This document shows, piece by piece, positions 17,606 through 25,554 of a DNA stretch of 64,000 nucleotides. The first letter of the stretch is position 1, and each line of letters begins with the position of its first letter. The translations under genes and the position numbers were made by a program. The notes beneath the pieces were generated by a model that made no database searches, was not told the DNA's origin, and saw only the letters and a program-made list of their open reading frames with translations. This stretch comes from Clostridium sp. (lineage in GTDB: Bacteria > Bacillota > Clostridia > Clostridiales > Clostridiaceae): NCBI RefSeq assembly GCF_016650035.1, contig NZ_JAENWM010000001.1, positions 1 to 64,000 on the forward strand, written 5' to 3'.

Positions 17606-17893
17606 TTGGTAATTGATAGCGTTTTAAAATGATAGTTCCAAATTATCAAGAGAATATTCACTATTTAATAAAAAAACTTTTGTATATATTTATTATAATT
17701 TCGACAAAATAAACTAGTGAATTTAAAGGGCGATGATTTAATATTCCTTGAAAACTATTACAATATGGCGAGTGGGGGTTTAAGTTGTCAGTTTAAAGAG
17801 ATAATATTGTATTACCCTAATGCATAGTATGACAGATTTTTCTGAAAGACAATGTTAACATAAATTTAATAACAAAGTATGGGGGGATCATAT

Positions 17894-18247
17894 ATGATAA
17901 TTATTGAAAATTTATCTAAAAAATTGACAGAGAATGATGTAAAACATAATTATTTTTACAGAATGGTAAAAAGTGAGATGTCTGTTTCGATGTATGGTGA
18001 ACTTACTCAGGTACAAGCTTATGGTATTGAAATAGAAAGACAAGACATACTTGATGATACAGTTGTGTTTATTGAAAGGGATTGTGTAGAAAACATAAGT
18101 CCACAAAGACATAAAGTTAAAAATCTATTAAAAATGTTATATGATAATAACGTATCACCTATTCACATGATTGATATATTGGGTGACTATATTGATGATT
18201 ATATTGTTGATTTCGATGAAATGTTAAAGAATATAGGCACTTGTTAA
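17894..18247 (+). CDS. DUF6514-like protein
   Basis: 117-residue soluble protein: a beta-rich N-terminal half (YFYRMVKSEMSV, QAYGIEIERQDI) and a helical C-terminal half with the segment NNVSPIHMIDILGDYIDDY. This resembles short clostridial proteins annotated DUF6514; the assignment is from memory and moderately certain. The acidic C-terminus suggests a regulatory or adaptor role but nothing is known. GGGGGGATC decides the ATG at 17894 over the in-frame ATG at 17879. It is monogenic with a probable terminator downstream. Confidence 0.65.
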   Translation: MIIIENLSKKLTENDVKHNYFYRMVKSEMSVSMYGELTQVQAYGIEIERQDILDDTVVFIERDCVENISPQRHKVKNLLKMLYDNNVSPIHMIDILGDYIDDYIVDFDEMLKNIGTC

Positions 18248-18279
18248 TAATATGAATATACTAACATATTGAGGAAATT

Positions 18280-18314
18280 TCTCCCCTCTATGAGGAGACT
18301 TGTCCTTTTTTTTG
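18280..18314 (+). terminator. Probable terminator after the DUF6514-like gene
   Basis: CTCC-CCTC / GAGG-AG hairpin followed after a few bases by TTTTTTTT. The stem is short. Confidence 0.45.
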
Positions 18315-18498
18315 TTATATAACGAAATGTTTGTAAGCATAGTTAAAATATTATATGGATGGTACTATAAATAATCATAAATATATTGTATTATTGTATT
18401 ATTATATATTTAGATAGTATTAATAAAATTTATGATTTGTAAGACTTGATTTAAATTTGAAAACAGCAAACGGAAGCTAAAGAGTGGAGGTGATAGTT

Positions 18499-18876
18499 TT
18501 GATTGTTGGAGTTGGTATTGATATTGTTGAAATTAAAAGAATAAAAAATGCTATTGAGAGAAATGATAGGTTTTTAGAAAGAATTTTTACAGAGACCGAA
18601 TTAGATTATCTTAGGAGCAGAAATTTAAGGCCAGAATACGTGTCTGGAAGGTTTGCAGCTAAAGAAGCAGTGGCTAAAGCTTTAGGGACAGGCTTTAGAG
18701 GTTTTGATTTTAGAGATATTGAAATTGACAGGACAACACTTGGGAAGCCAATAGTTAGTTTAAAAGGTAAAGCAAAGCAAATAGCTGATAGTCAGGGACA
18801 GTATAACATTCATCTTAGCATATCACATGGGGAAGAAAGTGCAGTGGCTTATGCTATATTAGAAGTGGAAAAATAG
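18499..18876 (+). CDS. acpS: Holo-[acyl-carrier-protein] synthase
   Basis: Transfers 4'-phosphopantetheine from CoA to acyl-carrier protein, activating it for fatty-acid synthesis. 125 residues, the normal size. Magnesium-binding Asp is in GVGIDIVEI (Asp8), the second acidic ligand in RFAAKEAVAKA (Glu of the KEA motif), and the substrate loop FTETELDYL is present. Start is TTG at 18499, 8 nt after GGAGGTGA; the frame also opens at a GTG (18484) inside the ribosome site. In many Firmicutes acpS precedes alr with a lipoprotein between them, as here. Confidence 0.93.
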   Translation: MIVGVGIDIVEIKRIKNAIERNDRFLERIFTETELDYLRSRNLRPEYVSGRFAAKEAVAKALGTGFRGFDFRDIEIDRTTLGKPIVSLKGKAKQIADSQGQYNIHLSISHGEESAVAYAILEVEK

Positions 18877-19010
18877 TTATTTTAGAAAACACTTGTTTTA
18901 GTAATAGTATTAAAGGATGAGTAATAGTATTAGTAGTGAAAAGATTTGTTATAGTAGATGACAACTAATAATTGTTTTGTACTTCTCAAGAAATGCTAGG
19001 GAGGATAACA

Positions 19011-19625
19011 ATGAAAAAAAATAGACTAATATTTTCCAGCCTTTTAATGCTTTTGTGTTTATTACTAGTAACTTCATGTAATAAAAAACCAAAGGACACC
19101 AATGATATTACAACTTTCTTAAAAAACATTGAAAGTTATACTACAGAAATGAGCATGGACATAAAAAATGATAGGCAGACTATTAATTATAGGGCAACAC
19201 AAACATATTTGAGAGGAGGCGGATACAAATTAGAGCTAAATAGTGACAGAGTGTTCCTTTATAAAACAGATAACAATATTTATGTTAGTGATAAAAATAG
19301 TGGTACAAAGTATATACAGAGCAAGGATTTTGACGAAGTGTTTAAACTGAGTTTTATAGGTGAGTACATAGGATTATTATATACAAATGAGGAAATAAAA
19401 TATGCTATTGAAAGCAATAATGGTATTGAATATACAGTAATTAATCTATTTATACCTGGTAACAATAAAAGTATTAATAATGCATTGCTTTATGTTAATA
19501 CTAAAAGTATGATACCAGAGAAAATGATTATTTACGATGTTAAGGGTAAAGAAAAAATTCATATAACATATACTAAATTCCTTCCAAATGTGAAGGTTGA
19601 ATCATCAGAGTTTCTAATTCAATAG
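19011..19625 (+). CDS. GerS-like lipoprotein
   Basis: 204-residue lipoprotein: Lys-rich N-terminus, hydrophobic helix and lipobox LVTSC with Cys23 as the lipidated residue. The mature part is a LolA/RseB-like beta fold: residues 38-200 alternate strands such as YRATQTYLRGGGYKLEL. Placement between acpS and alr matches the gerS-alr2 pair of C. difficile, where GerS is needed for spore-cortex hydrolysis, and related proteins occur in other clostridia. Whether this copy acts in germination is inference. GGAGGATAAC precedes the ATG at 19011; the upstream in-frame start lacks a ribosome site. Confidence 0.75.
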   Translation: MKKNRLIFSSLLMLLCLLLVTSCNKKPKDTNDITTFLKNIESYTTEMSMDIKNDRQTINYRATQTYLRGGGYKLELNSDRVFLYKTDNNIYVSDKNSGTKYIQSKDFDEVFKLSFIGEYIGLLYTNEEIKYAIESNNGIEYTVINLFIPGNNKSINNALLYVNTKSMIPEKMIIYDVKGKEKIHITYTKFLPNVKVESSEFLIQ

Positions 19626-19682
19626 TAATGTTAAAAACACAAACAGATGAATTGTACCAAAATAACAGGTGAGGTGAAGGCC

Positions 19683-20843
19683 ATGTTTAGGCATTTAAGG
19701 CCGGTATGGGCAGAAGTTGATTTAGATAAGTTAGCTCATAATATGAGAGAGATTCGGAGAATATCTAAGAGTGAAAATATAATAGCTGTTGTAAAGGCAG
19801 ATGCTTATGGCCATGGGGCTATAGATGTAGCCCCAGTGCTACTTGAAAATGGAGCTAACAGACTGGCAGTAGCAATAATGAGTGAAGCGGTGGAACTAAG
19901 GCGTTCAGGCATAAAATGCCCAATAATGATTCTGGGGTTTACACCTCCTAATTTAATAAATGATTTATTGAAATATGATATTGAGCAAGCTGTATTCAGT
20001 TATGAATTTGCAAAACAATTGTCAACAATTGCTCAAAAGAAAAACAAAATAGCTAGAATTCACATAGTTGTCGATACGGGTATGGGGAGGATAGGTTTTC
20101 TGCCAACAGAAGAAAGTGCAGAAGAAGTATATAATATTTATAAGCTACCGAACATAATTATAGAAGGAATGTTTTGTCATTTTTCTTCAGCGGACGAAAC
20201 AGATAAGACTTATACTTATGAACAAGTGAAAAAATATGATGATTTTTACGACAAGTTGAAAGCGAAAGATGTGAACATAAACATGAGGCATATGGCTAAT
20301 AGTGCTGCTATTATAGATTTACCAGAAACTCATTATGAAGCAGTACGTCCAGGAATAATAATATATGGATATTATCCATCTAATGAGGTAAACAAGGAAA
20401 ACATAGATTTAAAGCCGGTAATGACATTAAAAACAAATGTTGTATACATAAAAACATTGCCCCCAGGAGAATACGTGAGTTACGGCAAAAAGTATAAAAC
20501 AGAAAGAGAAAGCATTATAGCTACACTTCCAGTTGGTTATGCGGATGGTTATACAAGACTTCTATTTGAAAAAGGAAAGGTTATCTTAAAAGGTAGCTTT
20601 GCTCCGGTAATAGGTAGTATTTGCATGGATCAGTGCATGATTGATGTAACGGAAATTAATGGAGTAAAAGTTGGCGATGAGGTTATACTAATGGGGGAAG
20701 ATGAAAATAATAAATTTACAGCAGATACAATAGGGGAACTAATAGGAACTATAAGCTACGAAGTAGTTTGCATGATTACTAAAAGAGTCCCAAGAGTTTA
20801 TATTAAAAAAGGTCATCGTATAAAAATAAGAAACTATGTATAA
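19683..20843 (+). CDS. alr: Alanine racemase
   Basis: Converts L-alanine to D-alanine with pyridoxal phosphate, for peptidoglycan synthesis and possibly for limiting alanine-triggered germination in spores. 386 residues. The PLP lysine is Lys38 in VVKADAYGHG; the GMGRIGF substrate-side motif follows; the second catalytic base Tyr lies in SYGKKY and the dimer-partner motif is SICMDQCMIDV. Start ATG 19683 has GAGGTGAAGG upstream and gives the usual RPVWAEVDL N-terminus. It is 57 nt from the GerS-like gene, so probably one operon. Confidence 0.95.
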   Translation: MFRHLRPVWAEVDLDKLAHNMREIRRISKSENIIAVVKADAYGHGAIDVAPVLLENGANRLAVAIMSEAVELRRSGIKCPIMILGFTPPNLINDLLKYDIEQAVFSYEFAKQLSTIAQKKNKIARIHIVVDTGMGRIGFLPTEESAEEVYNIYKLPNIIIEGMFCHFSSADETDKTYTYEQVKKYDDFYDKLKAKDVNINMRHMANSAAIIDLPETHYEAVRPGIIIYGYYPSNEVNKENIDLKPVMTLKTNVVYIKTLPPGEYVSYGKKYKTERESIIATLPVGYADGYTRLLFEKGKVILKGSFAPVIGSICMDQCMIDVTEINGVKVGDEVILMGEDENNKFTADTIGELIGTISYEVVCMITKRVPRVYIKKGHRIKIRNYV

Positions 20844-20923
20844 TATTAACGCATTATATGAATAATTAACCATTTATGTGAAGGATAACTTGTCGTAAAA
20901 AGGTGAAAATACAGATAGTTTCT

Positions 20924-20953
20924 TTGACAGATTGACATAGATTGAATTATAAT
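20924..20953 (+). promoter_or_regulatory. Sigma-A promoter of mazEF
   Basis: -35 TTGACA (20924-20929), 18-bp spacer, -10 TATAAT (20948-20953). The direct repeats at 20968-21017 lie just downstream. Confidence 0.65.
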
Positions 20954-20967
20954 TACTTTATACATAA

Positions 20968-21017
20968 TGTTGCTTAAGTATATTTTACAATTATTTTTAC
21001 ATATTGTTGCTTAAGTA
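20968..21017. repeat. Direct repeats in the mazEF leader, candidate operator
   Basis: TGTTGCTTAAGTA occurs exactly twice, at 20968-20980 and 21005-21017, 37 bp apart (about 3.5 helical turns). The core TTGCTTAAG contains a CTTAAG palindrome. The position between promoter and antitoxin start fits autoregulation by a ribbon-helix-helix antitoxin (inference). Confidence 0.5.
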
Positions 21018-21039
21018 AATAGGAGGTATTAAATTTTCT

Positions 21040-21359
21040 ATGCCAACTTCGAAGAAATTAGTTGTAAACCTATCAGAAACACTTAATGTTGAATTTAATA
21101 AGGCACTTCAAAAAGATTGTAAAAAAAGAAGTGAATTTATTCGGGAAGCTATAATACTATATATTGAGGAAAAGAAAAAAATAGTTATATAGATGAAATG
21201 AAACGTGGTTATTTAGAAATGGCTGAATTAAATTTAGAAATAGCTGATATGGGTTTTGAAATTGATATTAAAGATTTCAAAGAATATGAAGTTAAGCTTT
21301 CGGAGAGTGATTTGTCTTATGACAATAATAGTGAAAAGAGGAGATATATTTTATGCTGA
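21040..21359 (+). pseudogene. MazE/EndoAI-type antitoxin, frameshifted
   Basis: The first frame (21040-21192) gives 50 residues of a ribbon-helix-helix DNA-binding domain (KKLVVNLSETL, RSEFIREAI) and ends at TAG. The toxin-binding tail continues in the other frame: [19 protein letters not shown] then EYEVKLSES, ending at TGA 21357-21359, just as in intact EndoAI proteins. The break is at a run of seven A (21174-21180 region); adding one A restores a single frame. The restored gene would overlap mazF by 41 nt. It could be a true mutation, a slippage site that makes some full-length protein, or a sequencing error. Confidence 0.75.
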
Positions 21360-21666
21360 TTTGAGTCCGGTTGTAGGCTCAGAGCAAGGTGGGGTTAGAC
21401 CAGTAATTATAATTCAAAATGATATTGGTAACAAGTACAGTCCCACTATTATAATTGCAGCTATTACGTCGCAGATAAATAAGGCGAAACTACCTACTCA
21501 TGTTGAGATTTCTTCAGAAGAGTATGGGTTAAATAAAGATTCTGTAGTTTTGCTTGAACAAATAAGAACATTAGATAAAAAGAGATTAAAAGAAAAAATA
21601 GGTCATATGACTGATAATGATATGAAAAAGGTAGATACTGCACTTTTAATTAGTGTAGGTTTATAA
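21319..21666 (+). CDS. mazF: MazF/EndoA-type mRNA interferase toxin
   Basis: Sequence-specific endoribonuclease of a type II toxin-antitoxin pair. 115 residues from ATG 21319: [20 protein letters not shown], then [15 protein letters not shown] (the catalytic Arg region) and [16 protein letters not shown] with the conserved Thr, the core of the PemK/MazF fold. Length and motifs match Bacillus EndoA. GGAGAG lies about 11 nt upstream. Because the paired antitoxin is frameshifted upstream, toxin viability needs explaining. It ends directly before three tandem terminator hairpins. Confidence 0.93.
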   Translation: MTIIVKRGDIFYADLSPVVGSEQGGVRPVIIIQNDIGNKYSPTIIIAAITSQINKAKLPTHVEISSEEYGLNKDSVVLLEQIRTLDKKRLKEKIGHMTDNDMKKVDTALLISVGL

Positions 21667-21760
21667 AACTATAAGGGAATTCAGTGCCCTTATCAAAAAC
21701 TATAAGGGCATTCAGTGCCCTTATCAAAAACTATAAGGGCATTCGTGTCCTTATTTTTTT
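21667..21760 (+). repeat. Three tandem 31-bp terminator-hairpin repeats
   Basis: A 31-bp unit, each with a stem ATAAGGGC / GCCCTTAT and short loop, is repeated three times directly after mazF. The first copy differs by one base in the loop-side of the stem, and the last is shortened and ends in TTTTTTT, giving a true terminator. There are no spacers, so this is not a CRISPR array. Confidence 0.8.
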
Positions 21761-21890
21761 AGGAATTTTATATAAATTTCGAAAACTATGTTGTAATAGT
21801 GTATAATAATAAAGATGATAGATAGGTAAAGTAGGTAGATATCAAATTTAAATGAGTATCTACTTTTAAGCATTATTTAGGAGGAAACAT

Positions 21891-22715
21891 ATGGAAAAAA
21901 CAATGGACGGATTAAAATCAGTAGCTAGGGAAGTTAGAAAAGATATAGTAACCATGATTACAAAGGCAGCATCGGGTCACCCAGGTGGATCATTGTCTGC
22001 AGTAGAAATTATTACTTTTTTATATTTTAATGAGATGAATGTAAGTGCATCTAATAGGAATGACCCAAACCGGGATAGATTTGTACTTTCAAAGGGACAT
22101 GCAGCGCCAGCATTATATAGTGTACTTGCTGAAAAGGGCTTTTTTGATAAGGAAGAATTAATGAGCCTTAGAAAATTTGGAGCGATGCTTCAAGGACATC
22201 CTAATATGAATACTGTGCCTGGAGTAGATATGTCTACGGGTTCTTTGGGACAAGGTATTTCAGCGGCGGTAGGAATGGCACTAGCTGGAAAACTTGATAA
22301 TAAAGACTACAGAGTTTATTCACTACTTGGAGATGGGGAGCTTGCAGAAGGCCAGGTATGGGAAGCGACTATGTCCGCAGCACATTATAAACTTGATAAT
22401 TTAACAGCTTTTGTAGACCACAACGGACTACAAATAGATGGTAAAGTTTCTGAAGTTATGGGATCTGATCCAGTGGATGCTAAGTTTGAAGCTTTTGGAT
22501 GGAATGTTATTTCTATTGATGGGCATGACTTTTTGCAGATTAAAGATGCTATAGATGAAGCTAAGAAAACTAAAGGTAAACCAACAGTTATAATTTGCGA
22601 AACTATAAAGGGTAAAGGTGTGTCCTTCATGGAAAATGAAGCTAGTTGGCATGGCACCGCTCCAAGTAAAGAACAATGTGATAAGGCTTTAAAAGAAATT
22701 GGAGGTGCTTTATAA
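21891..22715 (+). CDS. Transketolase, N-terminal subunit
   Basis: 274 residues: the thiamine-diphosphate-binding half of a split transketolase, an enzyme of the non-oxidative pentose-phosphate pathway. Visible are HPGGSLSAVE, SKGHAAPALY, GHPNMNTVPGVDMSTGSLGQG and the metal/ThDP motif GDGELAEGQVWEA with the later Asn of FVDHNGLQIDG. AGGAGG precedes the ATG. It overlaps the C-terminal subunit by one base (TAATG), so the two are translationally coupled and form one heteromeric enzyme. Confidence 0.93.
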   Translation: MEKTMDGLKSVAREVRKDIVTMITKAASGHPGGSLSAVEIITFLYFNEMNVSASNRNDPNRDRFVLSKGHAAPALYSVLAEKGFFDKEELMSLRKFGAMLQGHPNMNTVPGVDMSTGSLGQGISAAVGMALAGKLDNKDYRVYSLLGDGELAEGQVWEATMSAAHYKLDNLTAFVDHNGLQIDGKVSEVMGSDPVDAKFEAFGWNVISIDGHDFLQIKDAIDEAKKTKGKPTVIICETIKGKGVSFMENEASWHGTAPSKEQCDKALKEIGGAL

Positions 22716-23653
22716 TGAGTAAAATTGCAACAAGAGAAGCTTACGGAACATCTCTCGCTCAATTAGGAATGGAAAATCAAAATATAGTTGTTTTAGATGC
22801 AGATTTATCAAAATCTACTAAAACAGCAGAGTTTAAAAAAGTTGCACCTGAACGATTTATTAACATGGGTATTGCTGAGGGGAATATGATGTCTGTAGCA
22901 GCAGGACTTGCTAGTTGCGGTAAGATTCCTTTTGTAAGTACTTTTGCTATATTTGCAGCGGGACGAGCCTTTGAACAAATAAGAAACTCTATTTGCTATC
23001 CAAAACTTAATGTTAAAATTTGTGCTACTCATGCAGGGATAACTGTAGGAGAAGATGGAGCTTCTCATCAAGCTATAGAAGATATAGCGTTAATGAGAAG
23101 TATACCAAATATGGTAGTTATAAGCCCTAGTGATAATGTTGAAACGCAGGCGGCTATAAAAGCTATTACGGAGTATCATGGACCTTGTTATGTAAGACTT
23201 GGAAGAGTAGGTGTTAGGACAATAAACAATGATCCAGATTACAAATTTGAGATAGGGAAAGCTGTGACACTGAGAAAAGGAAAGGAAGCAACTATAATAG
23301 CAACAGGTATTATGGTAGATGCAGCGCTGGAGGCTTATAATACTCTAGCTGAGGAAGGAATAAAGGTTAGGGTATTAAATATGCACACTATTAAACCTAT
23401 TGATGAAAAATCAATTATGGCTGCGGCTGAACAAACGGGACTCATTGTTACTGCTGAAGAGCATAGCATAATAGGCGGACTTGGCTCGGCGGTAGCTGAG
23501 GTTGTTACTTCAAATTGTCCAGTGCCAGTTATAAGGGTTGGAGTTAAAGATACCTTTGGTGAAAGTGGTAAGCCAGAAGAACTTTTAAAAGCTTATGGAT
23601 TAACAGCAGATGGAATAGTTAAAGCTGTTAAAAAGGGTCTTATGATAAAATAA
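22715..23653 (+). CDS. Transketolase, C-terminal subunit
   Basis: 312 residues carrying the pyrimidine-binding and C-terminal domains of transketolase. Motifs: VVLDADLSKSTKT, the catalytic Glu in MGIAEGNMMS, FVSTFAIFAAGRAFEQIRN and the His region TVGEDGASHQAIED. It completes the active site at the interface with the preceding subunit. The start overlaps that gene's stop. The 238-nt gap after it holds no gene. Confidence 0.93.
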   Translation: MSKIATREAYGTSLAQLGMENQNIVVLDADLSKSTKTAEFKKVAPERFINMGIAEGNMMSVAAGLASCGKIPFVSTFAIFAAGRAFEQIRNSICYPKLNVKICATHAGITVGEDGASHQAIEDIALMRSIPNMVVISPSDNVETQAAIKAITEYHGPCYVRLGRVGVRTINNDPDYKFEIGKAVTLRKGKEATIIATGIMVDAALEAYNTLAEEGIKVRVLNMHTIKPIDEKSIMAAAEQTGLIVTAEEHSIIGGLGSAVAEVVTSNCPVPVIRVGVKDTFGESGKPEELLKAYGLTADGIVKAVKKGLMIK

Positions 23654-23891
23654 AATAAAATTTTAATATGATTTTCATAATATTAAAATTATAGGAAATC
23701 ATAAGAATATATATTATTAATAGTACTGAATTTTTGTTGCTGAAATTTCGACAAAACCAAATAGAAAATTTTAAACAAATTCACGAAAACTTTAAATTTT
23801 TAATTTATATTAAACTGGTGATTATGTTATAATGTTGTTATTATGGATTTTTGCTAAGTAAATTATAGAAATAGGGTAAGGAGAGTTTAAT

Positions 23892-24578
23892 ATGATACAA
23901 TTTAAGAAAGTAACTAAGATTTATGATAACAATGTAATAGCTTTGTCGAATATTGACGTTACTATTGAAAGAGGGGAATTTGTATTCCTTGTAGGTCCTA
24001 GTGGAGCAGGAAAATCCACTTTTATTAAAGTGCTTTTAAAAGAGGTAGAACCAACTACGGGTACTGTTGTTTTAAATGACATTAATGTTACAAAATTAAC
24101 CAGGAAAAAAGTGCCGTTTTATAGAAGGAAAATAGGAGTAGTTTTTCAAGATTTTAGATTGATTGAAAATTTAAATGTGTATGAAAATGTTGCCTTTGCA
24201 ATGAGGGTTATAGAAGCTACCCCTAAAGATATTAGGAAAAAAGTACCTTTGGTATTAGATTTAGTAGGGCTTTCAAAAAAACATATGGCTTTTCCTCATG
24301 AACTTTCAGGTGGAGAGCAACAAAGAGTATCTCTTGCTAGGGCCATAGTAAATAATCCTACAATCCTAATAGCAGATGAACCAACAGGAAATTTAGATCC
24401 TGAAACAGCAACAGAAATTATGGAGATATTAAATGATATTAATAAGGCCGGTACTACAATAATTATGGCGACGCATGCAAAGAATATAGTAGACACTATG
24501 AAGAAGAGAGTAATAGCTATAGAAAAAGGTGTTCTAGCTAGGGATGAGCAGAGGGGTAGGTACGGTTATGAAGATTAG
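23892..24578 (+). CDS. ftsE: Cell-division ATP-binding protein FtsE
   Basis: 228-residue ABC ATPase that pairs with FtsX to couple septation to peptidoglycan hydrolases. Walker A GPSGAGKST (about 36-44), Q-loop VFQDFRLIENLNVYENV, signature LSGGEQQR and Walker B ILIADEPTGNLD, H-loop THAK. GTAAGGAGAG precedes the ATG. It overlaps ftsX by 11 bp, so the two are cotranslated, and ctpA and a MinJ-like gene follow in the same direction. Confidence 0.96.
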   Translation: MIQFKKVTKIYDNNVIALSNIDVTIERGEFVFLVGPSGAGKSTFIKVLLKEVEPTTGTVVLNDINVTKLTRKKVPFYRRKIGVVFQDFRLIENLNVYENVAFAMRVIEATPKDIRKKVPLVLDLVGLSKKHMAFPHELSGGEQQRVSLARAIVNNPTILIADEPTGNLDPETATEIMEILNDINKAGTTIIMATHAKNIVDTMKKRVIAIEKGVLARDEQRGRYGYED

Positions 24579-25467
24579 TACATTTAAATATTTTATTATG
24601 GATGCTTTAAAAAGTTTAAAAAGAAATAAAACTGTTAGTATAGCTTCTATAGCAACAGTTGCTGCCACTCTATTTATTTTAGGTGTTTTTGTATTAATTG
24701 TTTTTAATGTTAATTCAGGGATTGATGTAATAGGATCCAAATTTCAGGTAAAGATATCTATTAAAGAGGATATAAGTATAACGGATAAATCAGCTCTAGA
24801 AAGAGCTCTGAATGACGTTAAGGGAGTTACTGATATTAAATACGAAACAAAGGCGGAAGCACTAGAGATAATGAAGAAGCAATTTGGTGAAGATAGTAAA
24901 GAATTGCTTGCAGGGCTTGAAGAGAATAATCCTCTTCCTAATGCATATGTTGTAAGTGTAGAAAAACCTGAAATAGTAACAGATGTAGTTAAAGCTGCTA
25001 CGGGACTTAGTGGTGTAGAGAAAATTAAAGACGTAAGAGAACTCGTTGATAAGCTTATAAGGATAACGGATACTTTAAAGATAATAGGGCTTGCGTTATT
25101 TGTAATTTTGATAAGTGTATCATTATTCCTAATAGGAAATACAATTAAGCTTACAGTATACTCTAGGAAAAAAGAAATAGGTATTATGAAATATGTTGGG
25201 GCAACTGATTGGTTTATAAGATGGCCGTTTATTATTGAAGGTATGATGCTTGGTATATCCGGAGCAATCGTTTCTACTGTAGGGCTATATTATGCTTATA
25301 GAATGATTTACGGAAAATTTGCTAATACATTATTAGAATTTTTAGGGTTTACCATAATAAATCCTCAGTTTATATTAAGTACGGTCTTATGGCAGTTCAT
25401 GTTAGGTGGTTTAATTATTGGGGCCATTGGAAGTGTTATATCAATAAGAAAATTCTTGATAGCATAA
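24568..25467 (+). CDS. ftsX: Cell-division membrane protein FtsX
   Basis: 299 residues, type 7 ABC membrane subunit: first span at about 22-43, an extracellular domain of about 115 residues (FQVKISIKEDI to VRELVDK), then three spans in the last 140 residues with the FtsX core VYSRKKEIGIMKYVGATDWFIRWPF. In Firmicutes FtsEX activates peptidoglycan hydrolases through the extracellular domain; an NlpC/P60 hydrolase lies 5 kb downstream. The start at ATG 24568 has AGGGGTAGG upstream; the 24544 start lies inside ftsE. Confidence 0.95.
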   Translation: MKISTFKYFIMDALKSLKRNKTVSIASIATVAATLFILGVFVLIVFNVNSGIDVIGSKFQVKISIKEDISITDKSALERALNDVKGVTDIKYETKAEALEIMKKQFGEDSKELLAGLEENNPLPNAYVVSVEKPEIVTDVVKAATGLSGVEKIKDVRELVDKLIRITDTLKIIGLALFVILISVSLFLIGNTIKLTVYSRKKEIGIMKYVGATDWFIRWPFIIEGMMLGISGAIVSTVGLYYAYRMIYGKFANTLLEFLGFTIINPQFILSTVLWQFMLGGLIIGAIGSVISIRKFLIA

Positions 25468-25554
25468 ATCCAAGGCATTTATTTTCTGGTTTTTGTTATA
25501 AATTTATTATATTCACATAAATAATAAATAGAGAATTGTAAAGAGGGGTATAAA

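Noticed and set aside
21667-21760. CRISPR array
   Set aside because: The repeat units abut directly with no spacers, form transcription-terminator hairpins and no cas gene is present.
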